A DNA stretch of 64,000 bases, taken from NCBI RefSeq assembly GCF_014204915.1, contig NZ_JACHMH010000001.1, positions 2,604,001-2,668,000 of the forward strand, written 5' to 3'. The translations under genes and the position numbers were made by a program. This document shows, piece by piece, positions 10,975 through 18,635 of the stretch (the first letter of the stretch is position 1; every line of letters begins with the position of its first letter). This stretch comes from Crossiella cryophila. GTDB lineage: Bacteria > Actinomycetota > Actinomycetes > Mycobacteriales > Pseudonocardiaceae. A model generated the notes under the pieces. It was not told the DNA's origin. It saw only the letters and a list, made by a program, of their open reading frames with translations, and did no database searches.

Positions 10975-12407
10975 CTCAGCGGCAGGCGGAGCAGGAACGT
11001 GGTGCGGCCCGGCGCGCTGGCGAGTTCGACCGTGCCGCCGTGCGCGGTGACCAGCGAGCGGACCACGGCCAGGCCCAGACCGCTGCCGCCCTTGTTCCTG
11101 GAACGGGAGTCGTCCACCCGGTAGAAGCGGTCGAAGATGCGTTCCTGGTCGGCGGCCGGGATGCCGGGGCCGTTGTCGTTGATCCGGATCAGCGCGTGCT
11201 CGTCGGCGGCCCAGACGGCCAGTTCGACCTCGGTGCCGGGTGGGGTGTGCACGGCGGCGTTGGTCAGCAGGTTGTCCAGGACCTGGCGCAGCCGCATCGG
11301 GTCGGCGCGCAGGGCGAGCTGGTCCTGGGCCAGCACCACGGTGAGCGGGTGGCTGGGGCGGGCGGCGTGGAAGGCGTCGGCGGCGGCGTTGGCCAGCGCG
11401 ACCAGGTCGATGTCCTCCGGGCGCAGTGGTTCCTCGACCTCGGCGGCGTCCAGGCGGGCCAGCAACAGCAGGTCGTCCAGCAGCACCGTCATCCTGGCCG
11501 CCTCCTCGCGGATGCGGGCCAGGTGCCGGTCGCGTTCGGCCGGTTCGTTGGCGGCGGCGTACTTGAACAGGTCGGCGTAGCCGCGGATGGAGGTCAGCGG
11601 GGTGCGCAGTTCGTGCGAGGCGTCCGCGACGAAACGGCGCAGCCGCTGCTCGGCGGCGGTGCGCGCGGCCAGCGAGGAGTCGATGTGCTCCAGCATCAGG
11701 TTGAACGCGCTGCGCAGCTCCTCCACCTCGACCCCACCGCCGCCGTCGCCGGTGGCGCGCACCGGCAGCTGGGCGGAGTCGGTGAGGTCGTGCGAGCGGA
11801 TGTCGTGCGCGGTGCCGGCCATCTCGGCCAGCGGGCGCAGGCCGCGGCGCAGCACCAGGCGGCCGGAGACCACCAGGACCAGCAGCGCCACCAGGAACAT
11901 GGCGACGCACACGGTGATGAACCAGCTCACCGTGCCGTCCAGGTCGTCCCGTGGCGCGGCGCTGACCAGCACCTCGTTGCCGCTGATGGTGCAGGCCCGA
12001 ACCCGGAAGGTGCCCTCTTTCCCATACAGGTCAAGGGTTTCGTAGAGGTCCTCGTCCTGGCCGTGCACCTTCTGCGCGACCTTGGCCAGCCGGTCGATGT
12101 TCTGCGGGGTGGTGCCGGCGGTGGACTTGACCATCTTCGGCTTGCCCTCGCGCATGTCGAAGAGCACCGACTGCCAGGACCACGGCGGCTGCGGGGCGCC
12201 GTCCTTGCGCCAGGCCGCGGTCTGCTCGATCTGGCTCTTCTTCATCTGCTCGTCCAGCCGGGCGGCCAGGTACTCCTCCATGCTGGTCACCATCACGGTG
12301 CCCACCACGGCGAAGACCACCAGCGACAACGCGCCGAGGGCCAGCGACAGCCTGGTGCCCAGCCGGGTCCGCTGCCAGGCAGCCCGCCAGCGGCCGCCCC
12401 AGCTCAC
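10920..12407 (-). CDS. two-component sensor histidine kinase (first system)
   Basis: A 495-residue membrane kinase: TM helices at about residues 19-42 and 160-182, an extracytoplasmic sensor loop between, HAMP at about 182-245, HisKA with the phospho-acceptor His265 (ASHELRTPLTSIRGY), and an HATPase_c domain with N379/N383 and the G1 box DNGPGIP. The sensor loop has no recognised ligand domain. Its start overlaps the response regulator stop (ATGA-type), so the pair is co-translated. The divergent operon beginning at 13277 is the most likely target (see the repeat array at 13173-13211). Confidence 0.93.
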   Translation of the reverse strand: MSWGGRWRAAWQRTRLGTRLSLALGALSLVVFAVVGTVMVTSMEEYLAARLDEQMKKSQIEQTAAWRKDGAPQPPWSWQSVLFDMREGKPKMVKSTAGTTPQNIDRLAKVAQKVHGQDEDLYETLDLYGKEGTFRVRACTISGNEVLVSAAPRDDLDGTVSWFITVCVAMFLVALLVLVVSGRLVLRRGLRPLAEMAGTAHDIRSHDLTDSAQLPVRATGDGGGGVEVEELRSAFNLMLEHIDSSLAARTAAEQRLRRFVADASHELRTPLTSIRGYADLFKYAAANEPAERDRHLARIREEAARMTVLLDDLLLLARLDAAEVEEPLRPEDIDLVALANAAADAFHAARPSHPLTVVLAQDQLALRADPMRLRQVLDNLLTNAAVHTPPGTEVELAVWAADEHALIRINDNGPGIPAADQERIFDRFYRVDDSRSRNKGGSGLGLAVVRSLVTAHGGTVELASAPGRTTFLLRLPLSYSGEPGARGVAGPRSES

Positions 12408-13117
12408 TGGACGGCCTGGCGCAGCGCGTAGCCGACCCCGCGCATGGTGTGGATCAGCGGTTCATGGCCGTTGTCGACCTTGCGGCGCAGGTGCGAGATG
12501 ACCAGTTCGACCACGTTGGAGCGGCCGCCGAAGTCGTACTCCCAGACGTGGTCCAGGATCTGCGCCTTGGTCAGCACCGCGGGGGAGCGGCGCATCAGGT
12601 AGCGCAGCAGTTCGTACTCGGTGGGGGTGAGCGTGGCCAGCTTCCCGGCCCGGCGGACCTCCCTGGTGTCCTCGTCCAGGGTCAGGTCGGCCACCTGGAG
12701 CACCGAACGCGCCTGCGGGGTCCAGGCCTGGGCGGTGCTGCGCCGGAGCACCGCGCGCAGCCGGGCCATCAGCTCCTCCACCGAGAAGGGTTTGACCAGG
12801 TAGTCATCGCCACCGCGGGTCAGGCCGACGATCCGGTCGGCGGTGCCGTCCTTGGCGGTGAGGAAGACCACCGGGACCAGTGAGCCGCTCTCCCGCAGCC
12901 GGTCCAGCACGCTGAAGCCGTCCAGGTCCGGCAGCATCAGGTCGAGCACCACGATGTCCGGGTTGAACGCGGCGGCCTGCCGCAGCGCCTCCGCGCCGGT
13001 ACCCGCCGTCGCCGCCCGCCAGCCCTCGTAGCGGGCCACGGTGGCGACGAGGTCGGCGATGTGCGGTTCGTCGTCCACCACCAGCAGACGGACCTGGCTG
13101 TCGTTGCTCACCTGCAC
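12404..13117 (-). CDS. OmpR-family response regulator (first system)
   Basis: A response regulator of about 237 residues: receiver domain with the acidic pair DD at about 15-16, phospho-acceptor Asp59 (DIVVLDLMLP) and the conserved Lys in LVKPF. A winged-helix DNA-binding domain follows, with the LTPTEYELLRYLM and VVELVISHLRRKVD helices. The frame is open to a TTG at 13180, but that start would run into the 11-bp repeat array. GTG codons at 13117 or 13111 give the family's normal length, and neither has a strong ribosome site. It binds DNA as tandem dimers, typically on 11-bp-spaced direct repeats like those just upstream. Confidence 0.92.
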   Translation of the reverse strand: MQVSNDSQVRLLVVDDEPHIADLVATVARYEGWRAATAGTGAEALRQAAAFNPDIVVLDLMLPDLDGFSVLDRLRESGSLVPVVFLTAKDGTADRIVGLTRGGDDYLVKPFSVEELMARLRAVLRRSTAQAWTPQARSVLQVADLTLDEDTREVRRAGKLATLTPTEYELLRYLMRRSPAVLTKAQILDHVWEYDFGGRSNVVELVISHLRRKVDNGHEPLIHTMRGVGYALRQAVQ

Positions 13118-13172
13118 ATGGTGCGTCAGTCCGGGCCCCGCGGCGAGGCCGTGGGCGGCCTGCGGGGCACGA

Positions 13173-13211
13173 GACAGCAAGTCGACAGCTTCGGGACAGC
13201 GTGGACACAGC
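13173..13211. promoter_or_regulatory. four-copy ACAGC direct-repeat array, 11-bp period (putative response-regulator operator)
   Basis: GACAGC occurs at 13173, 13184 and 13195, and CACAGC at 13206, each exactly 11 bp apart, about one helical turn. OmpR-type regulators classically bind direct repeats with this period. The array lies between the divergent response regulator and the ferric-reductase/FMN/ApbE operon, so it probably controls one or both. Confidence 0.65.
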
Positions 13212-13276
13212 TTCGTTGGCGAGGCTCACAACCGAAGCCCCCAGCGCTTGAAGCAGACCCGAGCAGGAGCAGACCA

Positions 13277-14644
13277 GTGACCACGCTTGAAGCCCCCGCG
13301 CCGCCGACGCCGCCCACCCCGACCCCGTCCCTGCGCCCGAAGGCGGTGGCCCGGACCGGGCTGTACGCGCTGCTGGCGGCGAACGCGGCCGTGGTGGCCG
13401 GACTGTTCGCCGCGGCCGGGTTCGACGACAACGCGCTGATCCTGCTCGGCAGGCTGACCGGCCTGTACGGCGCGCTGATCATGGCCTTCCAGCTGGTGCT
13501 GGTGGCCAGGCTGCCCTGGCTGGACCGCCGGATCGGGATGGACCGGCTGACCTCCTGGCACCGGTGGACCGGTTTCGGTCTGCTGTGGACACTGCTGGCG
13601 CACGCGGTGTTCATCACCTACGGCTACGCCCAGGCGGAGAACCTGCCGGTGGTCACCCAGTTCGCCGAGCTGGCGACCACAGTGGACGGTGTGCTGCGGG
13701 CCATCGTGGCGCTGCTGCTGATCATGATGGTCGGCGCGGTGTCGGTGCGCGCGGCCCGGCGCAGGCTCGCCTACGAGACCTGGCACTTCATCCACCTCTA
13801 CACCTACCTCGCGGTCGTGCTCGCCTTCGGCCACCAGCTCGCGGCCGGACGCACCTTCGCCGGTTCGCCGTTCGCCCGCGCCTACTGGTGGACGCTGTGG
13901 GGCCTGGCGCTGGGCTCGGTGGTGCTGGGCCGGTTCCTGCTGCCGCTGTGGCGCAACCTGCGGCACCGGTTCCGGGTGACCGCGGTGGTGCCGGAGTCCG
14001 ACAGCGTGGTCTCGGTCTACATCACCGGCCGCCACCTGGACCGCCTGCCCGCCCGCGCGGGCCAGTTCTTCCTGTGGCGCTTCCTGGCCAAGGACCGCTG
14101 GTGGCAGGCCAACCCGTTCTCGCTCTCGGCGGCCCCCGACGGCCGCTCACTGCGCCTGACCGCCAAGGCCCTCGGCCCCGGCAGCGCGGGCCTGCGGCAC
14201 ATCCAGCCGGGCACCAGGGTCTTCGCCGAGGGTCCCTACGGCGCGTTCACCACCATGCACCAGCGCACCCCGAACGCGGTGCTGGTCGCCGGTGGCGTGG
14301 GCGTGACCCCGGTGCGGGCGCTGCTGGAGGACATGGCCGGGCACGTGGTGGTGCTCTACCGGGTGCGTGCGCACGGCGACGCGGTGCTCTTCGGCGAACT
14401 GGCCCAGCTCGCCCACGCCAGGGGAGCGGTGCTGCACCTGCTGACCGGCCCCAACGACGCGCAGAGCGAACACGGCCCGCTGCTGGGCGCGGCCAACCTG
14501 GCCGCGCTGGTGCCCGACATCCGCTCCAGGGACGTCTTCGTCTGCGGCCCGCCCCCGATGACCGACGCGGTCCTGCGCGGCCTGCGCGAACTGGACGTCC
14601 CCCGCGACCAGATCCACGCCGAACGCTTCAGCCTGGCGAGCTGA
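13277..14644 (+). CDS. ferric reductase-like transmembrane flavin oxidoreductase
   Basis: A 455-residue protein. The N-terminal six-helix ferric-reductase (cytochrome b) domain spans about residues 25-215, with His residues in WHRWTG, LLAHAVF, WHFIHLYTY and AFGHQL as likely heme ligands. An FAD-binding barrel follows (NPFSLSAAP, GPYGAFTTM) and then an NAD(P)-binding domain (VAGGVGVTPVRALL; VFVCGPPPMTDAVLRGL). It would move electrons from cytosolic NAD(P)H across the membrane. The GTG at 13277 has AGGAG upstream. It is first in an operon with an FMN-binding protein and ApbE, indicating transfer onward to a flavinylated extracytoplasmic carrier. Confidence 0.9.
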   Translation: MTTLEAPAPPTPPTPTPSLRPKAVARTGLYALLAANAAVVAGLFAAAGFDDNALILLGRLTGLYGALIMAFQLVLVARLPWLDRRIGMDRLTSWHRWTGFGLLWTLLAHAVFITYGYAQAENLPVVTQFAELATTVDGVLRAIVALLLIMMVGAVSVRAARRRLAYETWHFIHLYTYLAVVLAFGHQLAAGRTFAGSPFARAYWWTLWGLALGSVVLGRFLLPLWRNLRHRFRVTAVVPESDSVVSVYITGRHLDRLPARAGQFFLWRFLAKDRWWQANPFSLSAAPDGRSLRLTAKALGPGSAGLRHIQPGTRVFAEGPYGAFTTMHQRTPNAVLVAGGVGVTPVRALLEDMAGHVVVLYRVRAHGDAVLFGELAQLAHARGAVLHLLTGPNDAQSEHGPLLGAANLAALVPDIRSRDVFVCGPPPMTDAVLRGLRELDVPRDQIHAERFSLAS

Positions 14645-14679
14645 CCCCCCCACTCTCGAGACGCGAAAGGACCCTCCCC

Positions 14680-15117
14680 ATGCGCCGGGTCATCCCCGTC
14701 CTGCTGCTCACCGTCGCCGGGCTCATCCCGTTGTGGCGCTTCGAGGCCACCCCGCACGAGAGCACCGCCGTGCTCGCCGACCCGGCCCCCGCCGAGACCG
14801 GTTCCGCCGCCCCCAGCACCAGCGGCGCGCCGCCCGCAGGCGGCGGCCAGCCCGCGAGCACCAGCACCACTGGGTCGAGCGAGTCGACCAACTACGGGTC
14901 GGTGCAGGTCCAGGTCACCTTCACCGGGGACCGGATCACCGAGGTCCGCGCGCTGCGGGCGCCGACCAGCACCCGCACCCAGGGCGCGTTGCCGCAGCTT
15001 CGGCAGTCCGCGCTGAGCGCGCAGAGCGCCGATATCGACACCGTCTCCGGCGCCACCCAGACCAGCCAGGCCTACGCGAAGTCGTTGCAGGCCGCGATCG
15101 ATGCGAAGGGACGCTGA
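14680..15117 (+). CDS. secreted/anchored FMN-binding domain protein
   Basis: A 145-residue protein with a signal or anchor helix (residues 1-20), a Ser/Thr/Pro/Gly-rich linker to about 70, and an FMN-binding domain. The domain contains DTVSGATQTSQAY, whose Thr126 in SGAT is the expected site for covalent FMN attachment through a phosphoester. GAAAGGA precedes the ATG. The stop overlaps the apbE start (TGATG), placing the target directly beside its flavin transferase. This is the classic small flavoprotein partner of ferric-reductase-like membrane proteins in extracytosolic electron transfer. The electron acceptor is not evident. Confidence 0.9.
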   Translation: MRRVIPVLLLTVAGLIPLWRFEATPHESTAVLADPAPAETGSAAPSTSGAPPAGGGQPASTSTTGSSESTNYGSVQVQVTFTGDRITEVRALRAPTSTRTQGALPQLRQSALSAQSADIDTVSGATQTSQAYAKSLQAAIDAKGR

Positions 15118-15872
15118 TGTCCGCGGTGGGCACGGTGCGCAGGGTTGAGCAGGTGATGGGCCTGCCGGTGTCGGTGGACCTGCGGGACGAGCTGATCGGC
15201 GAGCAGGCGGTGCAGCGGGTCTTCGACTGGCTGCACGAGGTCGACGCCCGGTTCAGCCCGTTCCGGCTGGACAGCGAGGTCAGCCTGTTCAGCCGGGGCG
15301 AGCTGGCCGAGTCCGAGCTGAGCACCGATCTGCGGTACGTGCTGCAGGTCTGCGTGGACTACCAGCAGCGCACCGGCGGCGCGTTCCGGGCCTGGCTGCC
15401 GGGCCGGGCGCTGGACCCGTGCGCGGTGGTCAAGGGCTGGGCGGTGCAGCGGGCCGCCGGGCTGCTGCGCCGGGCCGGGGCCCGCAACTTCTGCCTCAAC
15501 GCCGGTGGCGACGTGGTGACCCACGGCGAGCCGGGGCCGGGCAGGCGGTGGCGGGTCGGTATCCGGCACCCGGATGAGGCCGACCAGCTCTGCGGCGTGC
15601 TGGAGGTCGGTTCGGCGGCGGTGGCCACCTCGGCCGCCTACGAGCGCGGCGCGCACATCGTGGACGGCCGCACCGGCTTGCCACCGCGGCACGCGCTGCT
15701 CAGCGTGACGGTGCTCGCCGCCGACCTGACCATCGCGGACACCACCGCCACCGCCGCCTTCGCCCTCGGCGAGGACGGCATCGCCTGGGCCGCGGCCGAG
15801 CCGGGCTGCTCGGTGTTCGCGGTGCGCGCGGACCGGAGCGTGTTCAGCTCACCGGGCCTGCCGCTGGTCTGA
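15117..15872 (+). CDS. apbE: FAD:protein FMN transferase (ApbE)
   Basis: A 251-residue ApbE-family enzyme that transfers FMN from FAD to a Thr in the SGAT-type motif of the neighbouring protein. Visible hallmarks are DARFSPFRLDSEVS, an LDPCAVVKGWAV segment equivalent to the G-x-x-KG motif, the nucleotide-binding NAGGDVVTHG, and HIVDGRTGLPP, with the metal-site Asp/Thr near TIADTTATAAF. At about 250 residues it is the short actinobacterial form, without an obvious lipoprotein signal. It overlaps the FMN-binding gene by 1 nt, and 26 nt separate it from folC. Confidence 0.92.
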   Translation: MSAVGTVRRVEQVMGLPVSVDLRDELIGEQAVQRVFDWLHEVDARFSPFRLDSEVSLFSRGELAESELSTDLRYVLQVCVDYQQRTGGAFRAWLPGRALDPCAVVKGWAVQRAAGLLRRAGARNFCLNAGGDVVTHGEPGPGRRWRVGIRHPDEADQLCGVLEVGSAAVATSAAYERGAHIVDGRTGLPPRHALLSVTVLAADLTIADTTATAAFALGEDGIAWAAAEPGCSVFAVRADRSVFSSPGLPLV

Positions 15873-15884
15873 TCGGCGGGTACG

Positions 15885-15890
15885 TAGACT
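15885..15890 (+). promoter_or_regulatory. -10 element TAGACT, likely leaderless folC start
   Basis: TAGACT sits 8 nt before the folC GTG with no ribosome site between, predicting a transcript that begins at the start codon. Confidence 0.5.
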
Positions 15891-15898
15891 CGGACGAC

Positions 15899-17275
15899 GT
15901 GACAGACAGTCAGACCGAGCCGGTGCAGTCGCTGGCCGCACTGCGCGCGGTCGAGGCGGAGCTGGACACCCGCTGGCCGGAAACGAAGATCGAGCCCTCG
16001 CTGGACCGGATCCGCCTGCTGACCGAGCTGCTCGGCGACCCCCAGCACTCTTATCCGGTCGTGCACATCGCGGGCACCAACGCCAAGACCTCGACCTCCC
16101 GCATGATCGATGCCCTGTTCACCAGGATCGGTCTGCGCACCGGCCGCTACACCAGTCCGCACCTGCAGCTGGTCACCGAGCGGATCAGTGTCGACGGCGT
16201 CCCGATCAGCCCCGAGCGCTACGTCGAGGTCTTCCGGGACGTCGAGCCGTACATCTCGCTGGTGGACGGCCGCCAGCCGGTGCCGATGAGCAAGTTCGAG
16301 GTGCTCACCGGCATGGCCTTTGCCGCCTTCGCCGACGCCCCGGTGGACGTGGCCGTGGTCGAGGTCGGCCTCGGCGGCAGCTGGGACGCCACCAACGTGG
16401 CCGACAGCCGGGTCGCGGTGATCTGCCCGATCGCCATCGACCACGTCGACTTCCTCGGCGGTGACCTCGCGGGCATCGCCAGGGAGAAGGCCGGGATCAT
16501 CAAGCCCGGCTCGACCGTGGTGATGGCCGAGCAGCCCGCCGAGGCCGCCACCGAGGTGCTGCGCCGGATCGCCGAGACCGACGCCGTGGTGGCCCGCCAG
16601 GGCGCCGAGTTCGGCGTGCTGGAGCGCGAGGTCGCCGTGGGCGGCCAGCTGCTCCGCCTGCAGGGACTCGGCGGGGTGTACGAGGACGTGTTCCTGCCCC
16701 TGCACGGCGCGCACCAGGCCGACAACGCCGCGCTCGCGCTGGCCGCGGTCGAGGCGTTCTTCGGCGCCGGACCGGAGCGCAAGCTCGACATCGAGGCCAT
16801 CCGCGAGGCCTTCGCCACGGTCAGCTCGCCGGGCAGGCTGGAGCGCCTGCGCACCGCGCCGACCGTGCTCATCGACGCCGCGCACAACCCGCACGGGGCC
16901 AAGGCGCTGGCCGCCGCGCTGGAGGCCGAGTTCGGCTTCCGCAAGCTGGTCGCCGTGGTCGGCGTGATGGCCGACAAGGACGTCACCGGCATCCTCACCG
17001 AGCTGGAGTCCGTGGCGCACGAGATCGTGCTGACCCAGAACTCCTCGCCCCGCGCGATGGACGTGGACGACCTGGCCGTGCTGGCCCTGCCGATCTTCGG
17101 TGAGGACCGGGTCCTGGTCGAACCCCACCTCCCGGACGCCCTGGAAGCCGCGATCCGGCTGGCCGAGGAGACCGACAACCCGGACGAGCCCGTCTACGGC
17201 GGCGGCGTCGTGGTGACCGGCTCCGTGGTCACCGCGGGCGAGACCCGCGCCCTGCTGGGGAAGGCACCCGCATGA
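15899..17275 (+). CDS. folC: bifunctional folylpolyglutamate/dihydrofolate synthase
   Basis: A 458-residue Mur-ligase-superfamily enzyme that adds glutamate to folates in the cytosol. The ATP loop is HIAGTNAKTSTSRMID (GTNGKGS variant). Then come TSPHLQLVTERIS, the metal-site region VVEVGLGGSWDATN, and IDHVDFLGGD. The C-terminal domain includes IDAAHNPHGAKAL, where family members bind folate and glutamate. The GTG start fits the -10 element upstream. Its end overlaps the DUF4233 gene start by 4 nt. valS-folC-DUF4233-ndk is the usual actinobacterial order; here the link to ndk is broken by a 13.5-kb block. Confidence 0.96.
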   Translation: MTDSQTEPVQSLAALRAVEAELDTRWPETKIEPSLDRIRLLTELLGDPQHSYPVVHIAGTNAKTSTSRMIDALFTRIGLRTGRYTSPHLQLVTERISVDGVPISPERYVEVFRDVEPYISLVDGRQPVPMSKFEVLTGMAFAAFADAPVDVAVVEVGLGGSWDATNVADSRVAVICPIAIDHVDFLGGDLAGIAREKAGIIKPGSTVVMAEQPAEAATEVLRRIAETDAVVARQGAEFGVLEREVAVGGQLLRLQGLGGVYEDVFLPLHGAHQADNAALALAAVEAFFGAGPERKLDIEAIREAFATVSSPGRLERLRTAPTVLIDAAHNPHGAKALAAALEAEFGFRKLVAVVGVMADKDVTGILTELESVAHEIVLTQNSSPRAMDVDDLAVLALPIFGEDRVLVEPHLPDALEAAIRLAEETDNPDEPVYGGGVVVTGSVVTAGETRALLGKAPA

Positions 17276-17655
17276 GTCACGGCGCACCCAAGCCGATGAA
17301 GAACCCGGCCAAGGCCCTCCGCGGCATCATGATGGGCACCCTGATCATGGAAGCGATCGTGGTGGCCCTGGCGCTACCGGTGGTCGCCAAGCTCGGCGGC
17401 GGCATCGACACCGCGGGCGGCGTCCTGGTCGCCGTGCTGGCCGTGGCGATGCTGCTGAGTTCCGGGCTGATCCGCTTCCCGTGGGGAGTCTGGGTCGCGG
17501 TGGCGCTTCAGGTGGCGATGATCGCGGCGGGTGCCGTCGTGTTCACCCTGGGCGTGCTCGGCGTCATCTTCGCGTTGATCTGGGCGTACCTCCTCTGGCT
17601 CCGGCGGGAACTGGCCCGCAGTCTGGCTGCCGCGGCAGCGGCCGAACAGGGCTGA
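17272..17655 (+). CDS. DUF4233 four-helix membrane protein
   Basis: A 127-residue protein with four predicted transmembrane helices: IMMGTLIMEAIVVALALPVV, a GGVLVAVLAVAMLLSSG helix, VWVAVALQVAMIAAG and VFTLGVLGVIFALIWAYLL. It ends in a basic/Ala-rich cytoplasmic tail. This matches the DUF4233 family found downstream of folC across actinobacteria. The ATG overlaps folC (ATGA), so they are co-translated. Function is unknown; conservation next to folC and ndk suggests a housekeeping role. Confidence 0.9.
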   Translation: MSHGAPKPMKNPAKALRGIMMGTLIMEAIVVALALPVVAKLGGGIDTAGGVLVAVLAVAMLLSSGLIRFPWGVWVAVALQVAMIAAGAVVFTLGVLGVIFALIWAYLLWLRRELARSLAAAAAAEQG

Positions 17656-17711
17656 TGCGCCGCGCTCGTTCCGCTGCCAGAATCAGGTCATGCTGACCAC
17701 ACCCAAGGGGC

Positions 17712-18080
17712 ATGGCTCGTAGATCGCCGAGCCAGGTCCGGTCGGACCCGCCACGGCGGGCACCCCGGCCGGTCGGACCCGGGTACGTCACCCCGCCCGC
17801 CCTCGCGCGGCTGTCACCACGAGGCCGGGCGAGCCTGGCCAGGCTGGAACGCACCAGGCTCTGGCCGGTCACGGCCAATGAGGTCCTGCTGTCCTGGCAG
17901 CGGTTCCTCCGTGACCCGATCCATCGCCTGTGGGACACCAGCACCTCATGCGGCGTGCCGATGTGCTGCCCCGACCCGGACGAGCTGCGTCGCATGCTGA
18001 GCCTGATCGCGGCGCGGTTGCCCACCAAGGACGCCAGGATGTTCCGCCAGCACCTGGCGCGCCTCGACGAACTCTGGTGA
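17712..18080 (+). CDS. small basic hypothetical protein
   Basis: A 122-residue basic protein with no membrane segment. The N-terminal 45 residues are Arg/Pro-rich; the rest is likely helical and includes LLSWQRFLRDPIHRLW and a CGVPMCCPDPDELRRML segment with three Cys residues. I do not recognise a family. Coding support comes from GC-rich third positions and from a strong hairpin (18095-18137) placed just after the stop like a terminator. Confidence 0.5.
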   Translation: MARRSPSQVRSDPPRRAPRPVGPGYVTPPALARLSPRGRASLARLERTRLWPVTANEVLLSWQRFLRDPIHRLWDTSTSCGVPMCCPDPDELRRMLSLIAARLPTKDARMFRQHLARLDELW

Positions 18081-18094
18081 GTCCGGGAGCCGGG

Positions 18095-18137
18095 GGTCCC
18101 ACTCCAGGACCATGACACGGTCGACTGGAGTGGGACC
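18095..18137 (+). terminator. 13-bp perfect hairpin, probable terminator
   Basis: Arms 18095-18107 and 18125-18137 are perfect complements (13 bp, GGTCCCACTCCAG and its reverse), with an additional GACC/GGTC pairing in the loop. It lies 15 nt after the small hypothetical gene. No U-tract follows, as is common for actinobacterial hairpin terminators. Confidence 0.6.
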
Positions 18138-18155
18138 AGGGGGAGCGTGGCTGGC

Positions 18156-18182
18156 TGTGGATAACTCCCTGGTTGTGGACAG
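18156..18182. promoter_or_regulatory. DnaA-box pair
   Basis: A perfect DnaA box on the minus strand (TGTGGATAA, 18156-18164) is followed 18 bp later by a one-mismatch copy (TGTGGACAG, 18174-18182). Both are intergenic and are locally AT-richer than their surroundings. Confidence 0.5.
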
Positions 18183-18215
18183 GTGCCCGGTTCCGGGGAG
18201 CCCCGGCTTGCACAG

Positions 18216-18476
18216 TCAGCCGGCGACTAGTAGATGCGGCAGCTCCAGGACCGCGTCGACGACCTCGGCGACCGAACCGCTGATGTGCCAGGTCACCCGG
18301 CCGTCGATCATCCGTTTCGCCTCGGCCTCCTCGGGTCCGAGCACGAGGACCGCGTCCGCGATGGCGCCGAGCCTGCGCACGTAGAGCAGGGCGTCCGGAT
18401 CACGCACGTCCCCGAGTGGGGTGCCGGACCAGCCGGCGGCCACCAGGAAACGGAGGGCGGTCATGTGTTTCTCCAT
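18216..18476 (-). CDS. small hypothetical protein
   Basis: An ORF of 86 residues (or 82 if the ATG four codons later is used, which has GGAG 6 nt upstream). The sequence MTALRFLVAAGW...ALLYVRRLGAIADAVLVLGPEEAEAKRMIDG looks like a compact alpha/beta protein without membrane segments. No family is recognised. Coding support is modest: GC-biased third positions, a sensible ribosome site and no competing gene. It may be a nucleoside 2-deoxyribosyltransferase-like fragment, but that is speculative. Confidence 0.45.
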   Translation of the reverse strand: MEKHMTALRFLVAAGWSGTPLGDVRDPDALLYVRRLGAIADAVLVLGPEEAEAKRMIDGRVTWHISGSVAEVVDAVLELPHLLVAG

Positions 18477-18635
18477 GCGCTACCCCTTCTCGCCGGGCCC
18501 CCGACAAGCCCGTCACATACCTAGACGACAAAGCGCCCAATCGGGTTGCGTGGCTTCATCCGGTCGGAGGACAGGTTCACCTTCTGTCTGCTTCCGCGTT
18601 GGACTGCGGTCGCCCTTGGCGACTACAACCCGGGG

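Noticed and set aside
13117-13180. upstream TTG start for the first response regulator
   Set aside because: It would place coding sequence over the 11-bp repeat array and make the protein longer than the family norm.
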